64,000 nt of DNA from Bacterioplanoides pacificum (GTDB taxonomy: Bacteria; Pseudomonadota; Gammaproteobacteria; Pseudomonadales; Oceanobacteraceae). Both the position numbers and the translations under genes were made by a program. The notes under the pieces are model-generated. The model was not told the origin of the DNA. It ran no database searches and worked only from the letters and a program-made list of their open reading frames with translations. Below, piece by piece: positions 43,924-52,631 of the stretch. The stretch is from NCBI RefSeq assembly GCF_042648445.1, contig NZ_JBHRYB010000003.1:124001-188000 (forward strand). The letters run 5' to 3'. How positions within the stretch are numbered: position 1 is the first letter of the stretch; the number at the start of each line of letters is the position of its first letter.

Positions 43924-44535
43924 TCAGAACTTCACTTTTGCCGCCGCCTGCAGACCGAGGAAGGATGAACTGATTTCAACCTCTGTGCGGCTGTCAGAAG
44001 CCTGAATCGTTTCCCAGGAGATGGCTTTATACTGAGCCCCCAGTTCCAGCTCGATATGAGGATGCACTTCGAACAACACACCCGCCATCAGATTCAGTGA
44101 TACACCACTGAGGTCTTCACCATCAGCGAACAGGGCGGCTGTATTCTCCCAATCGTAGAAGCCCATACCCGCTCCCAGATACGGACGTACTGTGTCTTTG
44201 CCCAACGGGAATTTACCGTTCAGATCGAAGCCGGAGAACTCATCGTCGTTATCTGCGCCCTCAAGAGTGGCATCAATGGATGTCAGCGCCAGCTCAAAAC
44301 GCACACCGGTTCGGGCAATATAACCAAAAGTCAGCGCCGACATACGGGTGTCCATATCATAACTAACGGTGCGGTCGCCAGAGAACTCGGTTTCACCACT
44401 GCCACTGTTCAGGCCATATTCCACATAAAAACGTGCTGGCTTTACCGCAACGTCAGCCGGAGCTTCAGCAACGGCAGATACCGAAAGCGCGGTCAACGTG
44501 GCTGCCAATACAGTGTTTTTAATAGTCATTTCCAT
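43924..44535 (-). CDS. Outer-membrane beta-barrel protein
   Basis: About 203 residues; signal peptide MEMTIKNTVLAATLTALSVS ending VAEA. The mature part has alternating beta-strands (ARFYVEYGLNSGSGETEF; VRPYLGAGMGFYDWENTAAL; HIELELGAQYKAISWETIQA) and an aromatic end KVKF, typical of an OmpW/OmpA-like eight-stranded barrel. The start was placed at 44535, with AGGA just upstream; 44529 is another possible ATG. Role unknown. Confidence 0.8.
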   Translation of the reverse strand: MEMTIKNTVLAATLTALSVSAVAEAPADVAVKPARFYVEYGLNSGSGETEFSGDRTVSYDMDTRMSALTFGYIARTGVRFELALTSIDATLEGADNDDEFSGFDLNGKFPLGKDTVRPYLGAGMGFYDWENTAALFADGEDLSGVSLNLMAGVLFEVHPHIELELGAQYKAISWETIQASDSRTEVEISSSFLGLQAAAKVKF

Positions 44536-44778
44536 TAGATCCTTTTCCTTCTCTCGAATCGCCAGCCCCTCAGACTGGCGGCGCAATTATGCATATTCTC
44601 ACCAGCATGTCATGGCCCGTGGCTGATCAATCCTCAGTAACGAACGCTTACAACCAACACCCATGTAACCAAAACCTCGATGAGCAAGCCCCCTATTCTC
44701 GTCTAAGCTGAGACTATCCTGGCGGCTTGGAGCATTTCTGAGCCGCATCTTATTTGAGCTGGGTATCTGGAGAAACAC

Positions 44779-45714
44779 GTGGCTGAGCAACAATACCGAC
44801 TGGTGACCCGCAGCGACTTCGATGGTCTGGTGTGTGCCGTACTGTTAAAAGAACTGCAGTTGATTGATGACATACTGTTCGTGCACCCCAAGGACATGCA
44901 GGACGGCAAGATCGATATCAGCGAGCGCGATATCACCACCAACCTCCCCTATGTTGAAGGCTGTCACCTGAGTTTCGATCATCATGCTTCAGAGTTGAAG
45001 CGCCGTGGCGATCAGAACTACGACAACCACATTATTGATGAAAAAGCGCCCTCAGCCGCCCGCGTGGTGTATGACTATTACGGCGGTAAAGAACGCTTCC
45101 CGACCATCTCTGACGATATGATGGATGCTGTGGATAAATCGGATGCGGCACAGTTCTCAAGAGAAGAGATACTTAATCCGGAAGGCTGGGTACTGCTGAA
45201 TTTTTTGATGGATTCGCGCACCGGGCTGGGGCGTTTCCGTGAATTCCGTATCAGCAACTATCAACTGATGATGCAACTGATCGACTACTGCCGCGATCAC
45301 AGCATCCGGCAGATTCTTGAACTTCCCGATGTCAAAGAACGGGTCGAGCTGTTTTTTGATCACCAGGATAAATTTGAAGATCAGTTACGTCGTTGCTCCA
45401 CGGTGCACAACAACTTGGTGGTCCTCGATCTGCGTAAAGAAGACACCATTTACGCCGGCAACCGCTTTATGATTTATGCCCTGTATCCACAAACCAATAT
45501 TTCCATCCATGGGCTGTGGGGCCTGAAACAACAGAACACCGTATTTGCTATTGGTGGCTCCATTATCAACCGCACTCACCAAACCCATATTGGCGAACTG
45601 TGCCTGGAATATGGCGGCGGTGGCCACCGTAATGCCGGCACCTGTCAGGTGGATAACGATAAAGCTGAGAGTGTTTTAAGCGAGCTGATTCAGCGGATTA
45701 ATGCCGATGGCTAA
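44779..45714 (+). CDS. DHH-family phosphoesterase
   Basis: A 311-residue member of the DHH/DHHA1 superfamily. The first metal motif is in LVTRSDFDGLVCAVLLKELQ (about residue 13), the DHH motif is in LSFDHHASELKRRG (about 72), and the DHHA1 part ends in the conserved GGGGHRNAGTCQVDND. Such proteins are annotated as exopolyphosphatases or nanoRNases; the precise substrate is not resolved. The GTG start has GGAG upstream. Confidence 0.87.
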   Translation: MAEQQYRLVTRSDFDGLVCAVLLKELQLIDDILFVHPKDMQDGKIDISERDITTNLPYVEGCHLSFDHHASELKRRGDQNYDNHIIDEKAPSAARVVYDYYGGKERFPTISDDMMDAVDKSDAAQFSREEILNPEGWVLLNFLMDSRTGLGRFREFRISNYQLMMQLIDYCRDHSIRQILELPDVKERVELFFDHQDKFEDQLRRCSTVHNNLVVLDLRKEDTIYAGNRFMIYALYPQTNISIHGLWGLKQQNTVFAIGGSIINRTHQTHIGELCLEYGGGGHRNAGTCQVDNDKAESVLSELIQRINADG

Positions 45715-45921
45715 TGCCACTCTTGGTTAAACGTCAGACATAAAAAAAACCGGCAAAAGCGGGAGTATAACGGAGAAATTGTGTTTCGAATAAAGCTCAG
45801 GTCACAACCACATACGTCTTCACACGCGGCACGCAGCAAGTACATCCCTGTATGCTCTGCTATCGCATCCCTGCGATAGAAGGCCACTTAGTAAAGACCT
45901 ATATGGTTATGACGATGAAAG
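45715..45921. other. Intergenic gap, nothing recognised
   Basis: The gap between the convergent DHH and SPFH genes has a short A-rich run near 45741 but no clear hairpin, gene or repeat. Confidence 0.4.
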
Positions 45922-47433
45922 CTAGTTCTTACCAGACACTTCGCGATCGTAATTCAGGCGCTTTGCTGCATCCAGGGTTAACATTTGCATAAAGGCTTTG
46001 GTTTCACCATCGGAACCAACCGGTGCGCCACCGGCACCGGTGCCGCCGAAGACATTAGTTGGTACCTGACGTTTGGCAAAGGCTTCTGCCCACAGTTTCT
46101 GAATTTCGATTTCTGCGTCCAGCTTCTGCGCCAGCGCGTTATCCGCTTTCAGGATTACTTCCTTCTGATAGGCTTCTGCATCCGCCAGAGTACGTTGGGT
46201 TTCGGCTTCGATGCGGGCTTTTTCCAGCTCGATCTGGGCGGTGTCTTTGGCGATCTCAGCCTGCTCTTTTAACTTCTGGGCATTGGTTAACGCCAGTTGT
46301 TTTTCGGTTTCCGCTTCGGTGGTGCGCTGGATTTGTTCCACTTTGGCCTTGGCCTGACGTTGGGCCACTTCACGTTCACCTTTGGCAATCGCTAACAAAC
46401 GTTGTTCTTCTTCCTGAATCCGTTGTTCACGGGCAATTGCACGGTCGGCTGACGCTTTTTGTTTCAGCTGCATCCGTTCAACAAACTTTTTGTTGGGGCG
46501 CATATCGGTAACCCGGGCATCAAGTACCGTGATACCAAAGTTAGTGAACTTCTGTGATTTACGTTTTGGTATGCCGTCTTCGCCGATGACTTTATTCACC
46601 ACAAATTCGATTTTGGTTTCGTCACCATATTCCTGCTGATTTTCACCCAATGCTGCGTTAGCTGTTGATTTGGTTTTACGGGCACTGCGCTTCATTTGTT
46701 CTTCACGACGTACCAGATAAATACCACCGGACATCTGATTTTCAAATTCGGAATTAAATTCAGAACGGCCACCGGAATAATATTCTTCCGCACTCATTAA
46801 CGACGCGGTTGCCTGAATGGTTTCTTTAAACGCCGGCATCAGTGCAGTACGTAATAAGTTTTCCGGCGAGCGGTATTCGTGCGCCAGATTGAGGAAAGAT
46901 TCCGGGTCTTCCGGAATAGAAAAACGTACCGTCGCTTCTGCGTCCGCGTCCACCTGATCGAGGAACATAATGTTCATCGGTGGCAAGGTCGCACTGGCAC
47001 CGGCAGAACCATCACTTTCAGCTTCCAGCTGTTCACGCCGGCCGGCAACAGCCTGCACTGTCATGGCGCGCTTCCAGGCGTTATAACGGCCAAATAAATA
47101 GGTGTTGTAACCAACATCCGACACCACTTTTTCTTCACCGGTAATGGTGCGCACGTGATACACATAGCCCGGTTCGGCATAGAAAAAAATCTGATTAAAG
47201 GCGCCAACGGCAAACGACAGAATGGCCGCACCAATCAGTGTCGGAACCACCTGGTTGGGAATATCGTAAGTAATTTCATCCAGCCGTTCACGAATTTCTT
47301 CCGGCTTCTTACCCTGCCCTTCCAGTTCGCTGCGCATGCGCTCAATTTTCATTTTCTGTGATGAGCGTACAAAGCCCAGTGCAATGATACTGGCGATACA
47401 CAATACGCCAATCAGAATGCCCCAAAATGCCAT
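45922..47433 (-). CDS. SPFH/Band 7 (prohibitin-like) membrane protein
   Basis: A 503-residue membrane-associated scaffold protein. Two hydrophobic segments are at about 3-22 (GILIGVLCIASIIALGFV) and about 62-85 (PTLIGAAILSFAVGAFNQIF). A Band 7 domain (about 90-320) is followed by a long coiled coil rich in Glu, Gln, Lys and Ala (about 325-460). AAGGAA precedes the ATG. These proteins cluster in membrane microdomains and often help protein quality control; no client gene (such as NfeD or FtsH) is adjacent. Confidence 0.9.
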   Translation of the reverse strand: MAFWGILIGVLCIASIIALGFVRSSQKMKIERMRSELEGQGKKPEEIRERLDEITYDIPNQVVPTLIGAAILSFAVGAFNQIFFYAEPGYVYHVRTITGEEKVVSDVGYNTYLFGRYNAWKRAMTVQAVAGRREQLEAESDGSAGASATLPPMNIMFLDQVDADAEATVRFSIPEDPESFLNLAHEYRSPENLLRTALMPAFKETIQATASLMSAEEYYSGGRSEFNSEFENQMSGGIYLVRREEQMKRSARKTKSTANAALGENQQEYGDETKIEFVVNKVIGEDGIPKRKSQKFTNFGITVLDARVTDMRPNKKFVERMQLKQKASADRAIAREQRIQEEEQRLLAIAKGEREVAQRQAKAKVEQIQRTTEAETEKQLALTNAQKLKEQAEIAKDTAQIELEKARIEAETQRTLADAEAYQKEVILKADNALAQKLDAEIEIQKLWAEAFAKRQVPTNVFGGTGAGGAPVGSDGETKAFMQMLTLDAAKRLNYDREVSGKN

Positions 47434-47505
47434 AGTCGTTCCTTGTATTCCTTAGCTGTTTTTTGAGGCGCTCACTCTATAGTTGTGTAAAGATTCAGGC
47501 AATAA

Positions 47506-47539
47506 AAAAACCGCAGCCCGGTAACGGGATGCGGTTTTT
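47506..47539. terminator. Terminator upstream of SPFH gene
   Basis: aaaaaccgca / tgcggttttt arms with an inner cccg/cggg pair. It lies between the Fic region and the SPFH gene and can act in either direction. Confidence 0.85.
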
Positions 47540-47750
47540 GGTGATGCGGTTCTGATTTTGCCGGTATTAAACCGGCAAATGCATCTTAGTCCAGCTTAGG
47601 CGCTGCCGCTACCTGACTGTGGACGGATGGCAGTGCGGGAATCAATGGTGTCGTGACTCATAATCTTCTCTGACGAATGGAGCGGTAAAAACAGGCGGGG
47701 CGTATAACCAAGGAGGAGAAATTGCGAGAGAATAGTTGGCGGAAAGGCCA
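47540..47750. other. Intergenic region with a possible 21-residue ORF
   Basis: The minus strand has an ATG at 47661 followed by 21 codons ending at 47596 (MSHDTIDSRTAIRPQSGSGS, then A), with agagaag just upstream. In another frame the same bases read VAAAPKLD and a stop, close to the C-terminus of PckA (QAAAPKL), and a 15-base stretch cagcttaggcgctgc is identical to the end of pckA at 49461. Neither reading is secure. The rest holds no clear feature. Confidence 0.35.
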
Positions 47751-47850
47751 ACTACTAATTTTCAAAAAATTAGTAGTTGGGCAGAATTTTCTGTAAAAAT
47801 CGGGCTGTAACGCCCGTAGTTTCTGAGGTTTTATGATTTATCTGGATTAG
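47751..47850. repeat. 100-bp direct repeat, copy 1 (3' side of Fic gene)
   Basis: A 100-base segment nearly identical to 49290-49389 (a few changes). It starts with a palindrome actactaatttt / aaaattagtagt and continues through gggcagaattttctgtaaaa and a small hairpin cgggc/gcccg. It ends three bases before the Fic stop codon. Confidence 0.93.
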
Positions 47851-47853
47851 TAG

Positions 47854-49233
47854 TTAATTGATAGATGAACCCTTTTTTACTCTTTCTTCCAAGTCCAACG
47901 GCGCAATAAAGGCATCTTTTTTACCCACCTTCACCTTACGCAGCAGGTGCAGCCCATCAGATAGTTTTAGCAAATCACTTCTCGCTGTTTGATAGGAAAC
48001 ACCATGAGACCCCTGGTGACTTTTAACCGTGTACTCCGCTCCCGGCCGCCGTAATGCATGTTGCAATAAGGCCAGTTGCCGGTGATTCAGTACTTTTTGA
48101 AGGGGCGAGTTACCAATCAAGGCCGAAGCTTCCTGCAGGCGTTGGGATCTGTATTTCAGATACGCGTGCAAATCGTTGATCGCCTCCCGAATCACCTCCA
48201 ATTGGTGAATGATGAAATAGGTCACATCGTTAGCATCCGTTTCACTATTCAGGTAGGCCTGCATATATTTAGCGGGAGCCTTTTTAATCACCCGCGAAAT
48301 GGAGATATATTCCATTAGCCAGTAATGGTCTTTCGCCATCATCCAATAGAACAAAGCCCTAGCGGTACGGCCATTGCCATCAACAAAGGGGTGGTCATAA
48401 CCGATCATAAAATGCACCACGATTGCCCGGATTACCGTCGGGATATAGTCCGGGCTATCCATTTCATCTTTCTGGTTGGCAAAGTCGCACAGCAATTGCA
48501 GCCGATCTGGCAACTCACTGGCTTTGGGCGGAACGTGCAGCAACACGTCGTCTTTTGAAAACACACAGATATCATCGCTGCCTGCTCTGAATATACCGGC
48601 TTTGTCGGTATCTTCCGGATCAAGCGTGCCTTCGGTCAGAATCCGGTGCAGTTCAAACACCAGCGAGGGCGTCAGCTTTTCTTCCTTATACTCACGGATA
48701 AACAGCATGGCATTGTGATTATTGCGGATCATTTTCTCCGAATGATCCTGCGGCTCCCGACCGCTTCTGAGCATTTCCTTCGCCTGCCGCCGGGTTGTCG
48801 AGGCGCCCTCCAACTGACTGGAACTGATGGCTTCCTCAATCAGAGAACCGATCAGATAAGTTTGCTTGGTTTTCTCATCGGTGATCTGCTCATCGACAAC
48901 AATGGCTCCGGTACTGTTTTTCTCAATCCATAACAGATCTCTGACGACTCCGGCCGGCATACAAAATAAAAATGGCTTTCCGGACTTATCTTTGAAGGAC
49001 AGAGCTTTACTGAGCTGAGTCCGGGCCTGCTTGATGGATAACCAGAATAATTCTGAGTCATATCCCTCTGGCGGTATCAAATGACGTAGCTTATCCCAAT
49101 GCAGGTAGCGTCCTTTGCTGTCATAAGGGCCGAGGCTGGCGGAGAATATTTTTTCAAGCTTATCTAACGCCTGATCAGAATCCAGCTGAGCAAGATAGCT
49201 TTCAAGAACGGGAGGTGTTTGTGGAAGCTTCAT
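47854..49233 (-). CDS. Class II Fic-domain protein (probable AMP-transferase)
   Basis: A 459-residue Fic protein. The catalytic motif HPFVDGNGRTAR is intact at residues 281-292. The inhibitory helix motif SxxxEG (Ser138 to Gly143, in SSSQLEGAST) lies before the Fic core, so it is class II and self-inhibited. The N-terminal part (about 10-110) resembles the DUF4172-type domain of stand-alone bacterial Fic proteins, and the C-terminal part (about 395-455, YQTARSDLLKLSDGLHLLRK) looks like a winged helix. Fic enzymes usually transfer AMP to target proteins; the target here is unknown. There is no separate antitoxin gene. A GTG at 49245 is another possible start; neither has a good ribosome site. 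Direct repeats flank the gene. Confidence 0.9.
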   Translation of the reverse strand: MKLPQTPPVLESYLAQLDSDQALDKLEKIFSASLGPYDSKGRYLHWDKLRHLIPPEGYDSELFWLSIKQARTQLSKALSFKDKSGKPFLFCMPAGVVRDLLWIEKNSTGAIVVDEQITDEKTKQTYLIGSLIEEAISSSQLEGASTTRRQAKEMLRSGREPQDHSEKMIRNNHNAMLFIREYKEEKLTPSLVFELHRILTEGTLDPEDTDKAGIFRAGSDDICVFSKDDVLLHVPPKASELPDRLQLLCDFANQKDEMDSPDYIPTVIRAIVVHFMIGYDHPFVDGNGRTARALFYWMMAKDHYWLMEYISISRVIKKAPAKYMQAYLNSETDANDVTYFIIHQLEVIREAINDLHAYLKYRSQRLQEASALIGNSPLQKVLNHRQLALLQHALRRPGAEYTVKSHQGSHGVSYQTARSDLLKLSDGLHLLRKVKVGKKDAFIAPLDLEERVKKGSSIN

Positions 49234-49245
49234 AGGAAGTATCAC

Positions 49246-49270
49246 ATACTAATTTTTGAGAAATTAGTAT
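49246..49270. promoter_or_regulatory. Palindromic operator candidate at Fic promoter
   Basis: Perfect ten-base arms atactaattt / aaattagtat around ttgag, immediately upstream of the Fic start. The same TACTAATTT/AAATTAGTA core is repeated in both 100-base flanking repeats, suggesting a binding site for the Fic protein's own winged helix or another regulator. Confidence 0.65.
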
Positions 49271-49289
49271 ATGAAGGCTTTTGAAATTT

Positions 49290-49389
49290 ACTACTAATTT
49301 TTCAAAAATTAGTAGTTGGGCAGAATTTTCTGTAAAAATCGGGCTGTAACGCCCGTAGTTGCTGAGGTTTTATGGTTTATATGGATTAG
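49290..49389. repeat. 100-bp direct repeat, copy 2 (5' side of Fic gene)
   Basis: Second copy of the segment at 47751-47850. Its palindrome is exact here: 13-base arms actactaattttt / aaaaattagtagt around one C. It lies between the Fic promoter and the pckA terminator. Confidence 0.93.
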
Positions 49390-49404
49390 ATTAATTAAAC
49401 CTCA

Positions 49405-49442
49405 GACACAAAAACGGGCGCTGTGGCGCCCGTTTTTGTGTC
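49405..49442. terminator. Terminator after pckA
   Basis: Perfect 17-base arms (gacacaaaaacgggcgc / gcgcccgtttttgtgtc) around tgtg. It closes the pckA message (minus strand) and would also stop transcripts from the other side. Confidence 0.95.
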
Positions 49443-49457
49443 GACACAGCGTTGTGA

Positions 49458-50993
49458 TTACAGCTTAGGCGCTGCAGCCTGAATGCCTTCAGAAACATCG
49501 TATTTCTTGAAGTTTTCCACGAACTGAGCCGCCAGGTTTTTCGCTGATTCAGTCCAGGCCGCTTCGTCACCCCATGCTGCGATTGGGTTCAGCAGTTTAG
49601 CGTCAACACCGTCTACAGACTTAGGTACGTTCAGACCGAATACTGGCAGAGTTTCGGTCTCTGCATTACGCAGAGCACCGCTCTGAATCGCACTGATGAC
49701 AGCACGGGTAGTCGGGATAGAGAAACGCTCACCACCGTTACCGTTAGCGCCACCGGTCCAACCAGTGTTGACCAGGTAAACCTGAGAGTCGAATTCAGTC
49801 ACACGCTTCATCAGCAGTTCCGCGTATTCACCCGCTGGACGTGGGAAGAATGGTGCGCCGAAACAAGTAGAGAAGGTGGACTTCAGACCTTTGGAACCAC
49901 CCATTTCAGTAGAACCAACCAGAGCGGTGTAGCCAGACAGGAAGTGGTACGCCGCCTGTTCTTTGCTCAGGATCGATACCGGAGGCAGAACGCCGGTCAT
50001 GTCACAGGTCAGGAAGATAACGGCTTTTGGCTCGCCACCTTTGTTTTCGGCAACACGCTTCTCAACGTGCTCCAGCGGGTAAGCACAACGGCCGTTTTCC
50101 GTCAGGCTGGTGTCGGCGTAATCCGCAGTGCGGTTGTCGTCACCGATCACGACGTTTTCTACGATGGCGCCGAACTTAATCGCGTCCCAGATAATGGGTT
50201 CGTTTTTCTTCGACAGATCGATGGTTTTGGCGTAGCAGCCACCTTCGATGTTGAATACTGTGCCTTTGCCCCAGCCGTGCTCGTCGTCACCAATCAGGTA
50301 ACGCTCAGGGTCAGCAGACAGGGTGGTTTTACCGGTACCGGACAGGCCGAAGAACAGACAAGTGTCGCCGTCTTCACCAACGTTGGCAGAACAGTGCATT
50401 GGCAGCACGTCTTTTTCCGGCAGCAGGAAGTTCTGTACTGAGAACATGGCTTTTTTCATTTCGCCGGCGTAACGCATACCCGCCAGCAGTACTTTGCGTT
50501 GTGCGAAGTTGATGATCACACAGCCATCAGAGTTGGTACCGTCACGCTCCGGATCACATTCGAAACCGGCGCAGTTCAGGATCTGCCACTCTTCTTTATC
50601 AGAACCATTATAAGACTCAGGACGGATAAACAGGTTACGGCCAAACAGGTTCTGCCAGGCAGTCTGAGTGGTCATTTTAACCGGCAGGTAGTGCTGAGGA
50701 TCAGAGCCCACATGAACATAAGATACGAAGCTGTCGTGCTGCGCCAGGTACTCTTCAACACGCTCCCACAGCGCATCAAACTTGTCGGCATCGAATGGGC
50801 GGTTGATGTTGCCCCAGTCGATTGCATCTTTGCTGCTTGGCTCTTCAACGATAAAACGATCCATTGGAGAACGACCGGTACGCTTGCCAGTGGTCACAAC
50901 CAGTGCGCCAGTGTCCTGCAGACGACCTTCGCCGCGTTGCAGAGCGTGTTCCACCAGTTGAGCAGAAGATAAGTTAGTGTAAACAGTGGTCAT
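49458..50993 (-). CDS. pckA: PckA, ATP-dependent phosphoenolpyruvate carboxykinase
   Basis: Gluconeogenic enzyme making PEP from oxaloacetate and ATP. From the ATG at 50993 the protein has 511 residues; the ribosome site aggg is seven bases upstream. Visible hallmarks are VTTGKRTGRSPMDRF near the N-terminus, the P-loop GLSGTGKTTLSADP (about 220), DDEHGWG and the kinase-2 region MTGVLPPVSILSKEQA. Codon use is that of a well-expressed gene. It follows hslO with about 276 bases between, as in enterobacteria. Confidence 0.97.
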   Translation of the reverse strand: MTTVYTNLSSAQLVEHALQRGEGRLQDTGALVVTTGKRTGRSPMDRFIVEEPSSKDAIDWGNINRPFDADKFDALWERVEEYLAQHDSFVSYVHVGSDPQHYLPVKMTTQTAWQNLFGRNLFIRPESYNGSDKEEWQILNCAGFECDPERDGTNSDGCVIINFAQRKVLLAGMRYAGEMKKAMFSVQNFLLPEKDVLPMHCSANVGEDGDTCLFFGLSGTGKTTLSADPERYLIGDDEHGWGKGTVFNIEGGCYAKTIDLSKKNEPIIWDAIKFGAIVENVVIGDDNRTADYADTSLTENGRCAYPLEHVEKRVAENKGGEPKAVIFLTCDMTGVLPPVSILSKEQAAYHFLSGYTALVGSTEMGGSKGLKSTFSTCFGAPFFPRPAGEYAELLMKRVTEFDSQVYLVNTGWTGGANGNGGERFSIPTTRAVISAIQSGALRNAETETLPVFGLNVPKSVDGVDAKLLNPIAAWGDEAAWTESAKNLAAQFVENFKKYDVSEGIQAAAPKL

Positions 50994-51269
50994 ATCGATG
51001 CCCTGAGGGTCCTCGTGTGTGCTGTACGGCTTTTGGCCATAACAAAGTCTGTACCGTCCCCGCCCTATCATCAGAGGGTGTGAAAACAGGGGCGAATCCC
51101 AAAATCAGGCGCGCGATTATGGCAGAAAATCGCTTAAACGATAAGCCTTGTCTTTTAGCGTCCGCCCGGATGTCCTGATTGGTCACCCGTTATTCATGAA
51201 AAAAACGGGGAAAATCAATCACTATAAACAGCGCGAATATTCGTTATTCACCGATATCTCAGTCTTCGA

Positions 51270-52139
51270 TCAATGAGGATTTCGCTGCGGGAACAGCGCA
51301 TCCACCTGTGGCCGGTCAAAGCTGTAATGTTGCTGGCAAAACTCACAACTGACGTCGATTTTGCCACTTTGTTTAAGAATATCGTCGAGTTCGTCGTAAC
51401 CCAGCTGCGTCAGCGCCGTGGCCAACCGGGCTTTGGAGCAGGTACAGAAGAACTTCAGCTCAGATGGCTGATAAATCCGGATGGCTTCGTCGTGATACAA
51501 CCGATGTAACAACACCTCATTATTCAGCAGCAATAACTCTTCCGGTTTGATTGTGTCGGCCAGCTGGGTCAGACGATTCCAGGCATCAGCATCCGAGCTG
51601 TCCATCGCCGGCATTTTCTGCAACATAAATCCGGCGGCATTGTCGCCGTCACATTCAAGCCAGAAACGGCTGGCCAGTTGCTCCGACTGTTCAAAGTAAT
51701 TTTCCATCGCCGCAGCAATATTGCCGCCATCGATAGCGGTAATACCCTGATATTTCTGACCTTGTTCCGGTTCGATGGTAATCACCAGCTGGCCGTTATC
51801 GAATGACAACTCCTGTTCAGCCAGCCCGGCGTCATAGCGGGCAATAGCACGCAATTCACCTTTGTCGCTGGTCTCCGCCTGCAGTAACGACACATTGCCC
51901 GGCAACCGTACCTGTAAAGTCAGCCGCCCGGCAAACTTCAGACTGGCACTCAGCAGCGCAGTGGCAGCCATCAGCTGACCCAGCTCCACCGCAATAACCT
52001 TTGGGTACTGGTGGCGCGTCATCACTGCCCGATAACTGGCATTCAGGTGGGTGATTTCGCCACGAATATCGGTGTTATCAAAGCTGAAACGCTGTAACTG
52101 GTCGGCGCTGTTGGCCGATGAAGATTGGGCTTGTGACAT
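51270..52139 (-). CDS. hslO: HslO, Hsp33 redox-regulated chaperone
   Basis: Cytoplasmic holdase switched on by oxidation. The 289 residues have the four zinc-binding cysteines of the switch near the C-terminus: FFCTCSKARL (CxC) and SCEFCQQHYSF (CxxC). The N-terminal domain starts LQRFSFDNTDIRGEITHL. The gene starts three bases after hslR ends, in the yrfG-hslR-hslO order. Confidence 0.96.
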   Translation of the reverse strand: MSQAQSSSANSADQLQRFSFDNTDIRGEITHLNASYRAVMTRHQYPKVIAVELGQLMAATALLSASLKFAGRLTLQVRLPGNVSLLQAETSDKGELRAIARYDAGLAEQELSFDNGQLVITIEPEQGQKYQGITAIDGGNIAAAMENYFEQSEQLASRFWLECDGDNAAGFMLQKMPAMDSSDADAWNRLTQLADTIKPEELLLLNNEVLLHRLYHDEAIRIYQPSELKFFCTCSKARLATALTQLGYDELDDILKQSGKIDVSCEFCQQHYSFDRPQVDALFPQRNPH

Positions 52140-52142
52140 AAC

Positions 52143-52538
52143 TTAATAATCCTGCTCTTGCCTGAAGCGCTTCATATCGCGGCGCTCTTTTTTGTTCGGT
52201 TTATGATCCGGGGTCAACATCGACGATTTCATCACCCGCCGGCGCTCGGCCTCGTCCATACGTTGCTTAATGCTTTCGACGGTCTCTTCGTACAGTTTCT
52301 GGGCTTCCGGCGCACCACGGCGCTGATCGGAAATCGCCTTCACCACCACGGTTTTTTCATCAAACCCCTGACGCAGGGTAATTCTGGCACCCAGATCAAC
52401 GGTTTTGCTGACCTTGCAACGCTGGCCATCGTAATGCACTTTGCCGCCTTCGATAGCGCCTTTGGCCAGGGCGCGGGTTTTATAAAAACGCGCCGCCCAC
52501 AACCATTTGTCCAGGCGGACTTTCTGGTTCTCTGACAT
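52143..52538 (-). CDS. hslR: HslR, Hsp15 ribosome-associated heat-shock protein
   Basis: A 131-residue S4-domain RNA-binding protein that recycles stalled 50S subunits carrying nascent chains. The S4 domain is visible as VRLDKWLWAARFYKTRALAK then AIEGGKVHYDGQRCKVSKTV. The C-terminal part is basic. It lies between yrfG and hslO, the usual place. Confidence 0.95.
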   Translation of the reverse strand: MSENQKVRLDKWLWAARFYKTRALAKGAIEGGKVHYDGQRCKVSKTVDLGARITLRQGFDEKTVVVKAISDQRRGAPEAQKLYEETVESIKQRMDEAERRRVMKSSMLTPDHKPNKKERRDMKRFRQEQDY

Positions 52539-52631
52539 CGGTCCGGAATCATCAATAAGAAAGCCGCCAGTTTACCATAACCGGCGCCCTGGCCGGTTGC
52601 TGTTGCTGCAACGCTGCGGTGCAGTCAGCGG

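Noticed and set aside
47596..47661. 21-residue ORF as a confirmed gene
   Set aside because: Only a short frame with a fair ribosome site; listed as part of the intergenic region, not as a gene.
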